Below, in pieces: positions 27,763 through 38,538 of a stretch of DNA of 64,000 nt (within the stretch, counting starts at the first letter, position 1; every line of letters begins with the position of its first letter). The notes below the pieces were generated by a model. That model ran no database searches and was not told the origin of the DNA. It was given only the letters and a program-made list of their open reading frames with translations. The position numbers and the translations under genes are program-made. Source of the DNA: Holophagales bacterium (lineage in GTDB: Bacteria > Acidobacteriota > Thermoanaerobaculia > Multivoradales > Multivoraceae); assembly GCA_009845425.1 (NCBI GenBank), contig VXZQ01000001.1, forward strand, positions 382,363-446,362. The letters run 5' to 3'.

Positions 27763-29013
27763 CTACTGTTCCAGTTGGACGGTCCCGTCGCTGAACTCCA
27801 GGGACTCCACGCCCCGCAGAGTGTCGACGCCGTCCCGGTCCGTCTGCGAGTCGGTCACCGTCGTTCCGTCCGCGTCGGTGGTCACTTCGTAGTCGACCGC
27901 CGGCCCGCTGAAGACGGCCGTGTCGCTGCCTTCGCCGCCGTCCAGCGTGTCGTCGCCCCGGCCGCCCTCGAGCCGATTCGCGCCGCCGTTGCCGGTGAGC
28001 ACGTTGTCGTGGGCATTGCCTCGCAGATCCGCGGCGCCGTCTCCCGTCAGCGCGACGTTTCGCAGGTGCTGCGTCTTCATCGTGTATCGCACCTCCGGAT
28101 CGAACGTCATCGAGAACGTCCCGCTGAAGTCGAGCGGCAGTTCCGGCGTATAGGTCAGGTGCGGCCCGACGAACCCCGTGACCAGCGCGTAGCCGGGCGG
28201 GTCCTTCTCCGGCATGGCCGCCCGGCTGCCGGCGAAGTACTGCCCGAAGTGAGAGTAGCCCTCGGGAATCTCGTCCGGCTCGATGGGGCGCCCCTCGTAC
28301 ACGGTCGGCGGCACGGTCCAGAGGTCGTAGTAGTTGTCGATCAGGGCGCCGACGTACTCGTTCGGATGGTCGTCCGTCACCTCCCGGGGCCATGCGTACC
28401 AGCCCTTCTCCGCCGCCGTGTCGTTCGCCGTTCTCATCTCGGCGATCATCTCCGGCAGCGTTGGCTTGATCCCGTAGTCGTGGATCAGGTGCCAGATCTC
28501 CTCGTAGGCGGCGTCGCGGGTCACGTGGCCCATGTAGTCCGCGTCGCCCGGGGCCGGGCACTCGTTCGCCCGCAGGTCCTGCATGCTGAGGTCGGTCGCG
28601 TCGCGGAGTCCCTCGCTCATCGCCTGGCGCATGTCGGGTTCGGTGTCGAAGAAGACCATCGTCGCCTTGCGATCCGCCATCGCGGCGGCGATGCCGCTCT
28701 TGTCGTCGCCGTAGACCGAGCCCGGATGATCCGCCAGCAGGTGCTCCATCACGTTCAGGCCGTGCCTGATCTGGTCGCGGGTCCAGCCGGAAGAGACCAG
28801 GAAGTGGATCCGCCTGCCGTCCGGCGTCGGGTGGTAGGCGTACCGGTCGAAGTACTTGTGGAACACCTCCGGCACGTCGGCCGGGAGGTCGACGATGCCG
28901 TCGGGCGAGCCGGAGGTGTCGATGTCCGGCAGGGTGACGAGTTCCCGCGGGGCGCAGGAGGGCAGCAGAAGGACCGCAACCGCGATCAGAGCCGACATCC
29001 GAATCAGCCTCAT
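27763..29013 (-). CDS. RTX-repeat lipoprotein, paralogue C
   Basis: 416 residues. The start ATG at 29013 follows GGGGAGG; lipobox LLLPSC and mature APRELV. Same domain order as A and B. Conserved residues in the unassigned domain include the Glu-Glu and His of YEEIWHLIHDYG, which could be metal ligands. RTX block NGGANRLEGGRGDDTLDGGEG. First of the three copies in transcription order, 13 bases after the amidohydrolase at 29027. It shares NECPAPGDADYMGH with A and the GYALVTGFV segment with B, suggesting mosaic divergence after duplication. Confidence 0.85.
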   Translation of the reverse strand: MRLIRMSALIAVAVLLLPSCAPRELVTLPDIDTSGSPDGIVDLPADVPEVFHKYFDRYAYHPTPDGRRIHFLVSSGWTRDQIRHGLNVMEHLLADHPGSVYGDDKSGIAAAMADRKATMVFFDTEPDMRQAMSEGLRDATDLSMQDLRANECPAPGDADYMGHVTRDAAYEEIWHLIHDYGIKPTLPEMIAEMRTANDTAAEKGWYAWPREVTDDHPNEYVGALIDNYYDLWTVPPTVYEGRPIEPDEIPEGYSHFGQYFAGSRAAMPEKDPPGYALVTGFVGPHLTYTPELPLDFSGTFSMTFDPEVRYTMKTQHLRNVALTGDGAADLRGNAHDNVLTGNGGANRLEGGRGDDTLDGGEGSDTAVFSGPAVDYEVTTDADGTTVTDSQTDRDGVDTLRGVESLEFSDGTVQLEQ

Positions 29014-29026
29014 CTGCGCCTCCCCT

Positions 29027-30343
29027 TCAGTCCTGCAGGTACAGCTCCCAGAAGCTGGCCTGACCCTCATCCTTCGAGCGGTTCACGATCTTGCCGTCCT
29101 TGATCACCATGGACAGGCTGCGCAGGTGCGAGATGTGCTCGAGCGGGTTCTTCTCGAGCACGATCAGGTCGGCGAGCTTGCCGACCTCGACCGTGCCCAG
29201 GTCGTCGAGCATGCCCATCATCTCGGCGCTGTTCCGGGTCGCCGCCTGAATGGCGCCCATGGCCGGGATGCCGTGGAAGACGAACTGTTCGATCTCGAGA
29301 ACCCCGATCTCCGAGATCGGGTTCGAGTCGCTGCCGGTGGTCAGGCGGATACCCGCCGCGTAGGCCTTGTTGATCACGTCGCGCGCGTGGTTCGCGTAGT
29401 CCGGACTCCGCTCGTCGGCGCGGGAGACCCGCACCCGGCCTTCGATGACTTCCGGTGGCGCAACGTACCCGGCCTCCGCGATCAGCCGTTCCCGCTCGAC
29501 GATGAACTCGTCGCTCAGGTTGCACTGGATCGTCGGGTCGAGGAACATCCCCGCCTCGGCCATCATCCGGATCGTGTCGTCGGAGAGGTCGTTGCCGTGC
29601 TCCATGCTCTCGGCGCCGGCCATAGCGGCGATCCGGGCCGTCCTGTCCCCGCCGTGGATGGTGACCGGAACGCCGTGCCGATGCGCTTCCTCGATCCCGG
29701 CGATCAACTCCTCCGGCGGCATCCGGCTGCCCAGGAACTTGATGAGCTGGACCCCGTTCGCGATGTTGTCGGCGACGATCGCCCGGATCCCCTCCGGCCC
29801 CTTGCCGGTCCGCACCAGCCAGTCCGTGTCGCCGTCGGTCGATAGCGGCGGGCCGCCGGCGACGATCCGCGGCCCGACGAAGGCGCCGGAATCGAACGCC
29901 TCCTTCCAGGCGACGTCGATGAAGTCGCGGTCGCCGGTGATCCGCAGGGTCGTGAAGCCGGCCTTGAGCGCGTCGATCGCATTGCGGCCGGCCCGGATCA
30001 TGGCCCGCGGCAGCGGTTCGTCCTCGAGCAGGCCCTTCGGGTCCGGCAGCAGGTCGCCGAGGTGAGAGTGGTTGTTCCACAGCCCCGGCAGGACGTAGGC
30101 GCCGCCCAGGTCGATGACGCGGCCGTCATCGCCGGGGTCGGGCGCGGAGGACGACGGCGTATGGATCGCAGTGATCCGGTTGCCCTCGATGACCACCGCG
30201 GCGTCCTCGATCGGCGGCGCGCCGGTGGCATCGATGACTGTGGCGTTGGTGAGGACCGTCGTCTGGGCGACGGCCCCGATGGGCAGGAGCAGAACGAGAG
30301 TTGTCAGAAGAACTCCACGGCTCCTGTTCGTGTTCCGCTTCAT
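29027..30343 (-). CDS. Secreted amidohydrolase 1
   Basis: 438 residues with signal peptide (GAVAQ). Amidohydrolase-superfamily TIM barrel: first metal motif NNHSHL (HxH), KFLGS after strand 4, TIHGGD and MEHGND His residues, TGSDSN with the catalytic Asp, and the C-terminal beta-sandwich ADLIVLEKNPLEHISHLRS. The imidazolonepropionase/prolidase-like subgroup typically cleaves cyclic amides or proline-containing dipeptides; the exact substrate is unknown. AGGAGG lies about 10 bases before the ATG. Second gene of a run of seven, immediately before the RTX array. Confidence 0.9.
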   Translation of the reverse strand: MKRNTNRSRGVLLTTLVLLLPIGAVAQTTVLTNATVIDATGAPPIEDAAVVIEGNRITAIHTPSSSAPDPGDDGRVIDLGGAYVLPGLWNNHSHLGDLLPDPKGLLEDEPLPRAMIRAGRNAIDALKAGFTTLRITGDRDFIDVAWKEAFDSGAFVGPRIVAGGPPLSTDGDTDWLVRTGKGPEGIRAIVADNIANGVQLIKFLGSRMPPEELIAGIEEAHRHGVPVTIHGGDRTARIAAMAGAESMEHGNDLSDDTIRMMAEAGMFLDPTIQCNLSDEFIVERERLIAEAGYVAPPEVIEGRVRVSRADERSPDYANHARDVINKAYAAGIRLTTGSDSNPISEIGVLEIEQFVFHGIPAMGAIQAATRNSAEMMGMLDDLGTVEVGKLADLIVLEKNPLEHISHLRSLSMVIKDGKIVNRSKDEGQASFWELYLQD

Positions 30344-30373
30344 CCCTCGCCCTCCTGCGATCTGTCGATCGCG

Positions 30374-31765
30374 CTATTGATCCGTTGCCGTGTTGCCGCG
30401 CTGGAAGCCGGCCGCCTCCTCGGACTCCGCCAGGAAACCCTCGGGCAGTTCCATCGATCCGTAGTAGTCCCAGTAGGTCGACGTTCCGAGCTGTGCGTCG
30501 AGGTCGACGATGACGCCGCCCTTGAGCACCATCACGGTCTCGCGGATGTTCGAGATGTTCTCGAGCGGGTTGGCCCCCAGGACGACCAGGTCGGCCAGCT
30601 TCCCCTCCTCGACCGTGCCGAGATCGTCGAGCACGCCCTGCATCTCGGCCCCGTTGCGGGTGGCAGCGATGATCGTGTCCATCTCGCTGACGCCGGAGAT
30701 GACGAACTGCTCCATTTCCAGGAAGCCCATCTCACCGACCGGCATCGAGTCCGAACCGATCAACAGCTTGACTCCCGCCTTGTTCGCCTTGGTCAGGATC
30801 TCCCGCTGTTCGCGGGCGAACTCCGGCGACCGTTCGTCGGCGAAGGCGACCATCGTCCGCAGCCGCACGATCTCCTCGTCCTCCGCGTAGCCCAACTCGG
30901 CCAGCCGCGCCTCCCGCTCGGCGATGTACTCGGCGCTCAGGTTACAGATGATGGTCGGGTCGTAGAACGTCCCCTTCTCCGCCATCAGCTCGATCGTCTC
31001 GTCGGTCAGCCCGTAGCCGTGCTCGAGACAGTCGACTCCGGCCGCGACCGCGGCGTACGCACCCGGCTCGCGGACATGGGAGGTCACGTGAACCCCCAGG
31101 TTGTCGGCGGTCTCGACGGCCGCCTCGAGTTCGTCCGGGAGCATCTCGACGCTGAACAGCTTGATCACCCGGGCGCCGTTCTGAACCCGCTTCCGCACCT
31201 CCTTGCGGATCGCGGCCACGCCGTCGGCGCCCTCCGCCACGGAGCCGCGGTGGCCCGCGGTCGGGCTCACGGGTTCGCCGCTGCCGAACACCCGCGGACC
31301 AAGGAAGAACCCCTGGTCGAATGCCAGTCCCCAGGCGACGTCGATGTAGTCCTGCTCGCCCACCGAGCGGATGCTGGTGAAGCCGTGCCGTAGCCCGTCG
31401 ATCGCGTTCAGCCCCGCGCGGACGACCTTGGACGGCACCAGTTCGTCGTCCAGAGCGTGGTTGTGCGGAAACATCACGCTCAGGTGCACGTGCATGTTCC
31501 AGAACCCGGGCAGCACCCAGGCGCCGTCGAGGTCGTGGACATCGGCCTGCTCATCGGCATCCGCGGCTTCGTAGGCGCCCTCCGTGATCGAGGCGATCCG
31601 CTGGCCCTCGATGACGATCGTCATCCCCTGCTGCACCGGACCACCGTTGCCGTCGATGATGTTGACGTTCGTCAGGACGATCGTCTGCGCGGCGAGGCCG
31701 GCCGGCAGCAGGCCGGCAAGGAGTATCGGCAGCGCCCGAACCAAACGAATCCGGAGCGTTTTCAT
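30374..31765 (-). CDS. Secreted amidohydrolase 2
   Basis: 463 residues with signal peptide (LLPAGLAAQ). Paralogue of the next gene, with the same motifs: NMHVHL, LIKLFSVEM, TSHVREPG, LEHGYG, IGSDSMP and ADLVVLGANPLENISNIRE. Start ATG at 31765 is the first codon with signal-peptide character; upstream frame runs into hairpin repeats. First gene of the minus-strand run; 30 bases separate it from amidohydrolase 1. With the M24-like protein at the end of the run, a role in secreted dipeptide or cyclic-amide breakdown is possible (inference). Confidence 0.9.
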   Translation of the reverse strand: MKTLRIRLVRALPILLAGLLPAGLAAQTIVLTNVNIIDGNGGPVQQGMTIVIEGQRIASITEGAYEAADADEQADVHDLDGAWVLPGFWNMHVHLSVMFPHNHALDDELVPSKVVRAGLNAIDGLRHGFTSIRSVGEQDYIDVAWGLAFDQGFFLGPRVFGSGEPVSPTAGHRGSVAEGADGVAAIRKEVRKRVQNGARVIKLFSVEMLPDELEAAVETADNLGVHVTSHVREPGAYAAVAAGVDCLEHGYGLTDETIELMAEKGTFYDPTIICNLSAEYIAEREARLAELGYAEDEEIVRLRTMVAFADERSPEFAREQREILTKANKAGVKLLIGSDSMPVGEMGFLEMEQFVISGVSEMDTIIAATRNGAEMQGVLDDLGTVEEGKLADLVVLGANPLENISNIRETVMVLKGGVIVDLDAQLGTSTYWDYYGSMELPEGFLAESEEAAGFQRGNTATDQ

Positions 31766-31836
31766 CTCAGGGGATGCGGACCGTCTACTGTACACGGTCG
31801 CAGCGGAGGTGTGGCCGGAAACCATCTTCGGCGGAT

Positions 31837-31890
31837 GCCGGCCAGAAGGCCGGCGCACCGACACGCCGCTCCGATTGTCGGTGCGCCGGC
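31837..31890. repeat. Inverted pair of the GC-rich repeat, copy 4
   Basis: One reverse copy (GCCGGCC-AGAA-GGCCGGC, GCACCGA, 31837-31861) faces half of a forward copy (TCGGTGCGCCGGC, 31878-31890). Together they form a 15 bp perfect stem GCCGGCGCACCGACA (31849-31863) and its complement (31876-31890) with a 12-base loop. Confidence 0.85.
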
Positions 31891-31899
31891 CTGACATCC

Positions 31900-31921
31900 G
31901 AGCGCCCGAGGACGGGCGCTC
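31900..31921. terminator. Perfect 9 bp hairpin
   Basis: GAGCGCCCG-AGGA-CGGGCGCTC, followed by another perfect hairpin CTGGCGCG-GGCA-CGCGCCAG at 31936-31955. Both lie just after the end of the FG-GAP gene in its direction of transcription, so transcription termination or 3'-end protection is plausible. Confidence 0.45.
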
Positions 31922-31975
31922 GGACTGTGACGCTGCTGGCGCGGGCACGCGCCAGCCGGGTGCTGGCCGGCTCCG

Positions 31976-33915
<1,940 letters not shown>

Positions 33916-33919
<4 letters not shown>

Positions 33920-36771
33920 CCGCCGCCTCCCGCAACGGCCGGCCGGCTGCCCTCGAAACGCTCGGGCCGGTGCAGGTCGTAGATGACGATCGCCTCCGCG
34001 GCGTGATCGGCCGCGGCGGCGGCGCGCCTGGCGATGGCGATCGCCCGGTCGCGGGCGTTGTCGTCCGGCTTGTAGCGCGCGTGGAGCTCGCGGTGCCGGA
34101 CCGCGCTGTCCGCGTCGCCGAGCTGGGCGTGGATCAGGCCGAGGTTGTAGTGCGCCGTCACGTTCTCCGGGTCGATGACGAGCGCCCGTTCGAACGACTC
34201 GCGGGCCTCGTGCAGCCGGTCCGCCCGCGCATCGGCCCGGGCCGGGCCGCGCTCCCGCTTGGCGCGCTCGAACAGGGCCAGTCCGAGTTCGTTGTGCAGA
34301 CGCACGTCGCGGCTGAAGTCGAAACCGCGCCGGCGCATCTCCTCGCTGTCCGCCTCGAGGATCGAGCGGAAGTTCGAGATCGCGTCGTCGATCGCGCCGT
34401 TCTGCAGGTTCACCAGGCCCGAGAACCAGGCGACCGACCAGCTCGGCGCAGGCGGATCGAAGGCCGCCGCGCGCTCGAGCGCAGCGATGGCGCTATCCCG
34501 CACCGTGCCCTGGGCCAGGTAGACGCGCGCCAGGTTGAGGGGACCGTCCGGGCGACCCAGTTCCTCGACCCGCGTGAACGCCTCGATCGCCTGGCGAAGC
34601 TCGCCGCGGCCGGTGCCGCCCTTGCGCAGCAGGCCGATGCCGTAGTCGTTCCAGCGTTGCCACAGCGGCTTGGCGGGCTCGCGGACGGACGCCGCGGACG
34701 ACTCGGCGTCAGCGTCGGGCGCCGCCGCGCCGCCACCCACCTGGAACGTCACCGAGTCGCGGGCCAGGTCGAGGATCGGCAGTTCGTTCGCCGTTTCCGG
34801 ACCGTAGATGTGGCGCAGGTAGGTCGTGTCGAACTTGCGGTAGCGAAGCGCCGCCTCAACCGTCAGCGCGGCGGTCGCGCCCGCCGGCGGCACCTCCAGC
34901 CGGTAGTGGACCACGTCGCCCGCTCCCGGCGGGATCTGGTGGTCGTAGAGCGGCACGAAGATGTCTTCCGCGTTGCGGCGGTCGATCCGCTTACCGTCCC
35001 GGTCGAGCATGTACACGTTGATGAAGTGCGACCAGGGATCGACCCGGTTGCCCTCGCCGAGCCCGCCGCTGCGGCCGACCAGGTTGCCCAACTCGTCGCG
35101 CACCTCGACGTCGAGCCAGAGCTGGTTCGAGTCCGCGGTGCCCTGGGTCAGGTGGTGGCCCAGGCCCAGGGTGCGCACGACGACCTCCAGGAGGTAGTCC
35201 TCTCCCGGCTCCAGCGCGGGAACCTCCGGCCGGAGCGGCGCGATCAGCTCGTCCTCGATCGTGCCGCCCGGCTTGACGCCGAAGATGTCGACGTCGACCA
35301 CGCCCTCGTTGAACTCCCGGTGCGCCTCGATCACCCAGTCCGGAAAGTCCAGCAGGTGGGGGATGCCGGTGTTCGCCGACGGGAACAGGTGATCGTGGAC
35401 CTGGTTGACGTCCGGCTGCTCGCTCTCCGCGTAGCGCCGGGAGCCGAAGTCCTCCGACGGCAGCAGTTCCATGTGGCAGCCGTTGCAGTTCGGCTCGGCC
35501 TTCGGCGGGTAGTAGAAGCTCGCCACCCCGTGCCCCGAAACGCCCGAGAGCAGGTGCGAGTCGTAGTGGTTCTGTCCGCGCAGGAACTTGTAGTGGTTCA
35601 GCTCTTCCGGGAGGTGGACCTTGTGGCAGGAGCCGCAGAACTCGGAGGTCGTGTGCAGGGGCTTGAGGAAGGTCCGCTTGTGCAGCTCCGGCTTGGCCTT
35701 GACGAGCTGATGGTTGACGAAGCGGAGCACTCCGGAGTCCGAGAACGCGAACGGGTAGTGCTGAGGCTCCTCGATCGTGTAGTCGGCGTTGCCGCGCGGA
35801 CTGTTGATGTGGGTGATCGCGTGGCAGGACGTGCAGGTGATCCCGGCGTGGGCCGCCGGCTGGTCGATGTCGAAGGCCGGATCGTCGAAGGCGCCCGAGA
35901 AGAAGATGACCGGGTCGTGGCAGCCGGCGCAGAAGCGTGACGCCTGGACGTCGCCCGAGCGCTCGTAGGCCTTGTCGCGCGTCTGCTGCACCGAGAAGCT
36001 GTACGCCGGGTTGTTGAAGGAGCTGAACCGGTGGGCGCTGTAGGCCCAGCGGTTGTGAATGTCCCCGTGGCAGTCCAGGCAGTAGGCATCGTTGCTCAGC
36101 GCTTGCTCCGGGATGAAGCCGCCGCTCGCGGTGCGCGCCAGCGAAGGGAAGAAGTACTGCTCGCCCGACGCCGGACCCTCCACGTTCCAGGCCCGCGGGT
36201 CCTGGAACTGGAGCACCAGGGCGACACCCACCAGCACGACGGCCGCTGCCGCCACGCGGCCGCCGATCCGCCAGTTGATCCGCTTGCCGGCGAGCCGGTG
36301 GAGCACGAACAGCCACGCCGCCACCAGGGGCGTCAGCACGTGGAGCCAGTAGGCCACGCCCCGGACCGTCGGATCGTTCACCGTGATCACGCCTTCGATC
36401 CGGGTCAGGACGATGCCGCTGAACAGGAGGACCAGCGCCGTACCGAACAGCGCGTAGCCGACCTTCACCGCGCGCCGGTTCGGTCGCGTCCGCGCGTTCC
36501 GCATGTGGGCCAGGCCGAACCAGATCACCGGCAGCACGAACAGCGCCCCCACCGCCAGGTGCAGCAGGAACATCGAGATGTAGAACCAGTTCTGGTAGGT
36601 CTCGCCCGTCGCCGCCTCGGCCACGCGGACGCCCGAGAGGTAGAACGAGTTCACCGCCAGCAGCGCGAAGAGCCCGAAAACCACCCACAGGAGCGGCTTC
36701 AGCCGCGGCCCGATGACCGGCCGGTAGCGACGTCGCGGGGGCCGCTGAGCGGAGCCCGCGTCCGCGGTCAC
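33916..36771 (-). CDS. Membrane penta-haem cytochrome with C-terminal TPR domain
   Basis: 951 residues. About five transmembrane helices in the first 190 residues, with His residues in LLHLAVG and WLHVLTPL that suggest a b-type cytochrome-like membrane anchor. A periplasmic part has CxxCH at about 231 (CLDCH), 281 (CAGCH), 313 (CTSCH), 379 (CGSCH) and 429 (CNGCH), plus many extra His for second axial ligands, like cytochrome c554/NrfB-type multihaem proteins. Residues about 690-930 are TPR repeats. Start GTG overlaps the PBP stop (GTGA). A fusion of membrane anchor, multihaem and TPR suggests a quinol-linked periplasmic redox scaffold (inference). Confidence 0.87.
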
Positions 36772-38513
36772 GGCCCTGCTCCGGTCGCTCCCGTAAGCCG
36801 GATCGTCTCGCGAGCACCGGCCTCGATCTCTTCGCCGACCAGCCCGTCGAGTGCCCGCAGCAGGCGATTCGTCACGGCGTAGCCCGCGCGCCGAATGCGA
36901 GACGAAGTCGGTTGCGCGGTCACTCGCACCGCGAAGGCGTATCGCGGCAGTTGACCCCTGCCCGAGGGGAAGAAGCCGACGTAGTTCACGTGGAACGGCT
37001 TGTCCGGGCCGCGTGCGGTCCCCGTCTTCATCGCCACCCGCAGGCGCCGCGGCGCCACGCGGTTCGCGGTACCGCCCGGCGACACGACGGCTCGCATCGA
37101 CTCGTGAAGCGGCGCCAGCCAGGACGGATCCAGGACCGCGACCGCCTCCGGGTCGTTGGCGACCGGCGTCCGCGGCGAGATGCCGAGCAGGCCGTCCGCC
37201 TGCAGCACGAACCTGGGCTCCCGCCGCAGCCCGTCCGAGAGCGTGGCGGCGAACACGGCCGCGCCTAGGGGCGTGATGGAAGCCTCCTCCAGACCGATCG
37301 AGAGATCGCCGAGCCGCTTGCCGGGATGGCGGTACTCATGCACCACGCCGACCGCGTTCCTCGGCACGGCGGCACCCTGAGGGCCGCCGATCACGAAGCC
37401 GTAGCGCTCGTACTCCTCCACCAAAGCCCGATCTCCAACGGCCATCGCAAGCCTGGCGAAGGAGACGTTGCAACTGCTCGCCATCGCGTCGGTGAGCCCC
37501 CTGAGCCGCCCGCGGATCGCGGCGCAGTAGAGGCGCTCGCCGTCCATCAGCACCGAGCCGCGGCAGGTCATGTCGGCGATCTCGCTGTCCGGGTCGAGGC
37601 CGGCCCGCATCGCGGCCGTCGTGGTGATCAGCTTGGCGATCGACGCCGGTTCGCGCGGATCGAGCACGCTGTCGCCGCGCGCCCGCCAGCGGCTTCTTCG
37701 ATTCCGGTTGCTGACCGCCGCCAGCACCGCGCCCGACGGGATCTCGAGGATCGTGATCGCACCCTCCTCCCGTCCCAGCGCTCTGGCGGCCGCCTCGCTC
37801 CAGGCCCGGTCGATCGTCAGCCTCAGCGCCCTCGCGCCGGCCGTGGAGACGGCCATCGCCCCCGGCCCGGCGGCGGCCAGGCCGGGCGGCTGAAGCGCGG
37901 GCGGCAGCAGGTGAGTCGCCAGTTCCGGGGGCACCAGACCCGCCGGCAGGTTCGCCTCCAGGGTCAAGGAGCGGTCATCGCCGATCGATCCCAGCGGCCG
38001 GCCCCTGCGGTCGAAGAGCAGTTGCTGGATGCCCGAGGCGTCGACGAGTTGCGCCCGGCGCAGCCGCTTCTCGAAGGCCGACGCGGGCGGTTCGATCGGG
38101 GACTCCGCCGCCACTTCGCCGGCACCGGCCGCTGCGTCCTCCATGGCCGCGCGGTCCAACCCGAGTTCGACTTCGGCGGCCTCCAGCAGTGCCGGCGGCA
38201 GATGCTCGGCGTGCTCGTCGTAGAGATCCGCCACCTCACGCCAGCGACTCTCTCCGGCCGCCTGGCGGGCAGCCAGACCAAGCAAGTGCGGCGCCCTCTC
38301 GGCGAGACCTTCGAAGTCCGCGCCCGCCATCGCCGCTTCCACCATCCGCAGGTCGATGCGCGCCTGACGCACGTCCTGACGGACCCGGAACAGAAGAACG
38401 GCCGCCACCGCGAGCGCCAGCACCAGCACCGCCTGAACCCGGCGGCGCGGAGGCCAGAGAACGCGCCACGTCTCCGCAGCGCCGCGCCCAGCGTTCTTCC
38501 GGTTACCGCTCAT
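36768..38513 (-). CDS. Penicillin-binding protein, transpeptidase class
   Basis: 581 residues with one N-terminal transmembrane helix (about 25-43). Transpeptidase motifs are complete: SIAK (Ser291, Lys294), SCN (Ser347-Asn349) and KTG (Lys496). The N-terminal half before residue about 240 does not resemble a glycosyltransferase or the usual class B dimerisation domain and is Ala/Glu-rich. It is likely to crosslink peptidoglycan in the periplasm. I chose the ATG at 38513 (MSGNRKNAG); GAGGAA sits immediately upstream. It overlaps the multihaem gene by four bases, an odd operon partner for a cell-wall enzyme. Confidence 0.9.
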   Translation of the reverse strand: MSGNRKNAGRGAAETWRVLWPPRRRVQAVLVLALAVAAVLLFRVRQDVRQARIDLRMVEAAMAGADFEGLAERAPHLLGLAARQAAGESRWREVADLYDEHAEHLPPALLEAAEVELGLDRAAMEDAAAGAGEVAAESPIEPPASAFEKRLRRAQLVDASGIQQLLFDRRGRPLGSIGDDRSLTLEANLPAGLVPPELATHLLPPALQPPGLAAAGPGAMAVSTAGARALRLTIDRAWSEAAARALGREEGAITILEIPSGAVLAAVSNRNRRSRWRARGDSVLDPREPASIAKLITTTAAMRAGLDPDSEIADMTCRGSVLMDGERLYCAAIRGRLRGLTDAMASSCNVSFARLAMAVGDRALVEEYERYGFVIGGPQGAAVPRNAVGVVHEYRHPGKRLGDLSIGLEEASITPLGAAVFAATLSDGLRREPRFVLQADGLLGISPRTPVANDPEAVAVLDPSWLAPLHESMRAVVSPGGTANRVAPRRLRVAMKTGTARGPDKPFHVNYVGFFPSGRGQLPRYAFAVRVTAQPTSSRIRRAGYAVTNRLLRALDGLVGEEIEAGARETIRLTGATGAGP

Positions 38514-38538
38514 TTCCTCGCCGCGCCTGGCAGGCGGC

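Larger units (their letters stand above)
25239..29016 (-). repeat. Tandem triplication, 1,260 bp period
   Basis: Three complete gene copies of 1,251 bp separated by 9 bp. Each boundary carries the same block around the stop and ribosome-binding site (TCTCTCCTACTGTTCCAGT on the plus strand). Stops at 25243, 26503 and 27763 are exactly 1,260 bp apart, so no net indel has accumulated in any copy. Confidence 0.92.
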
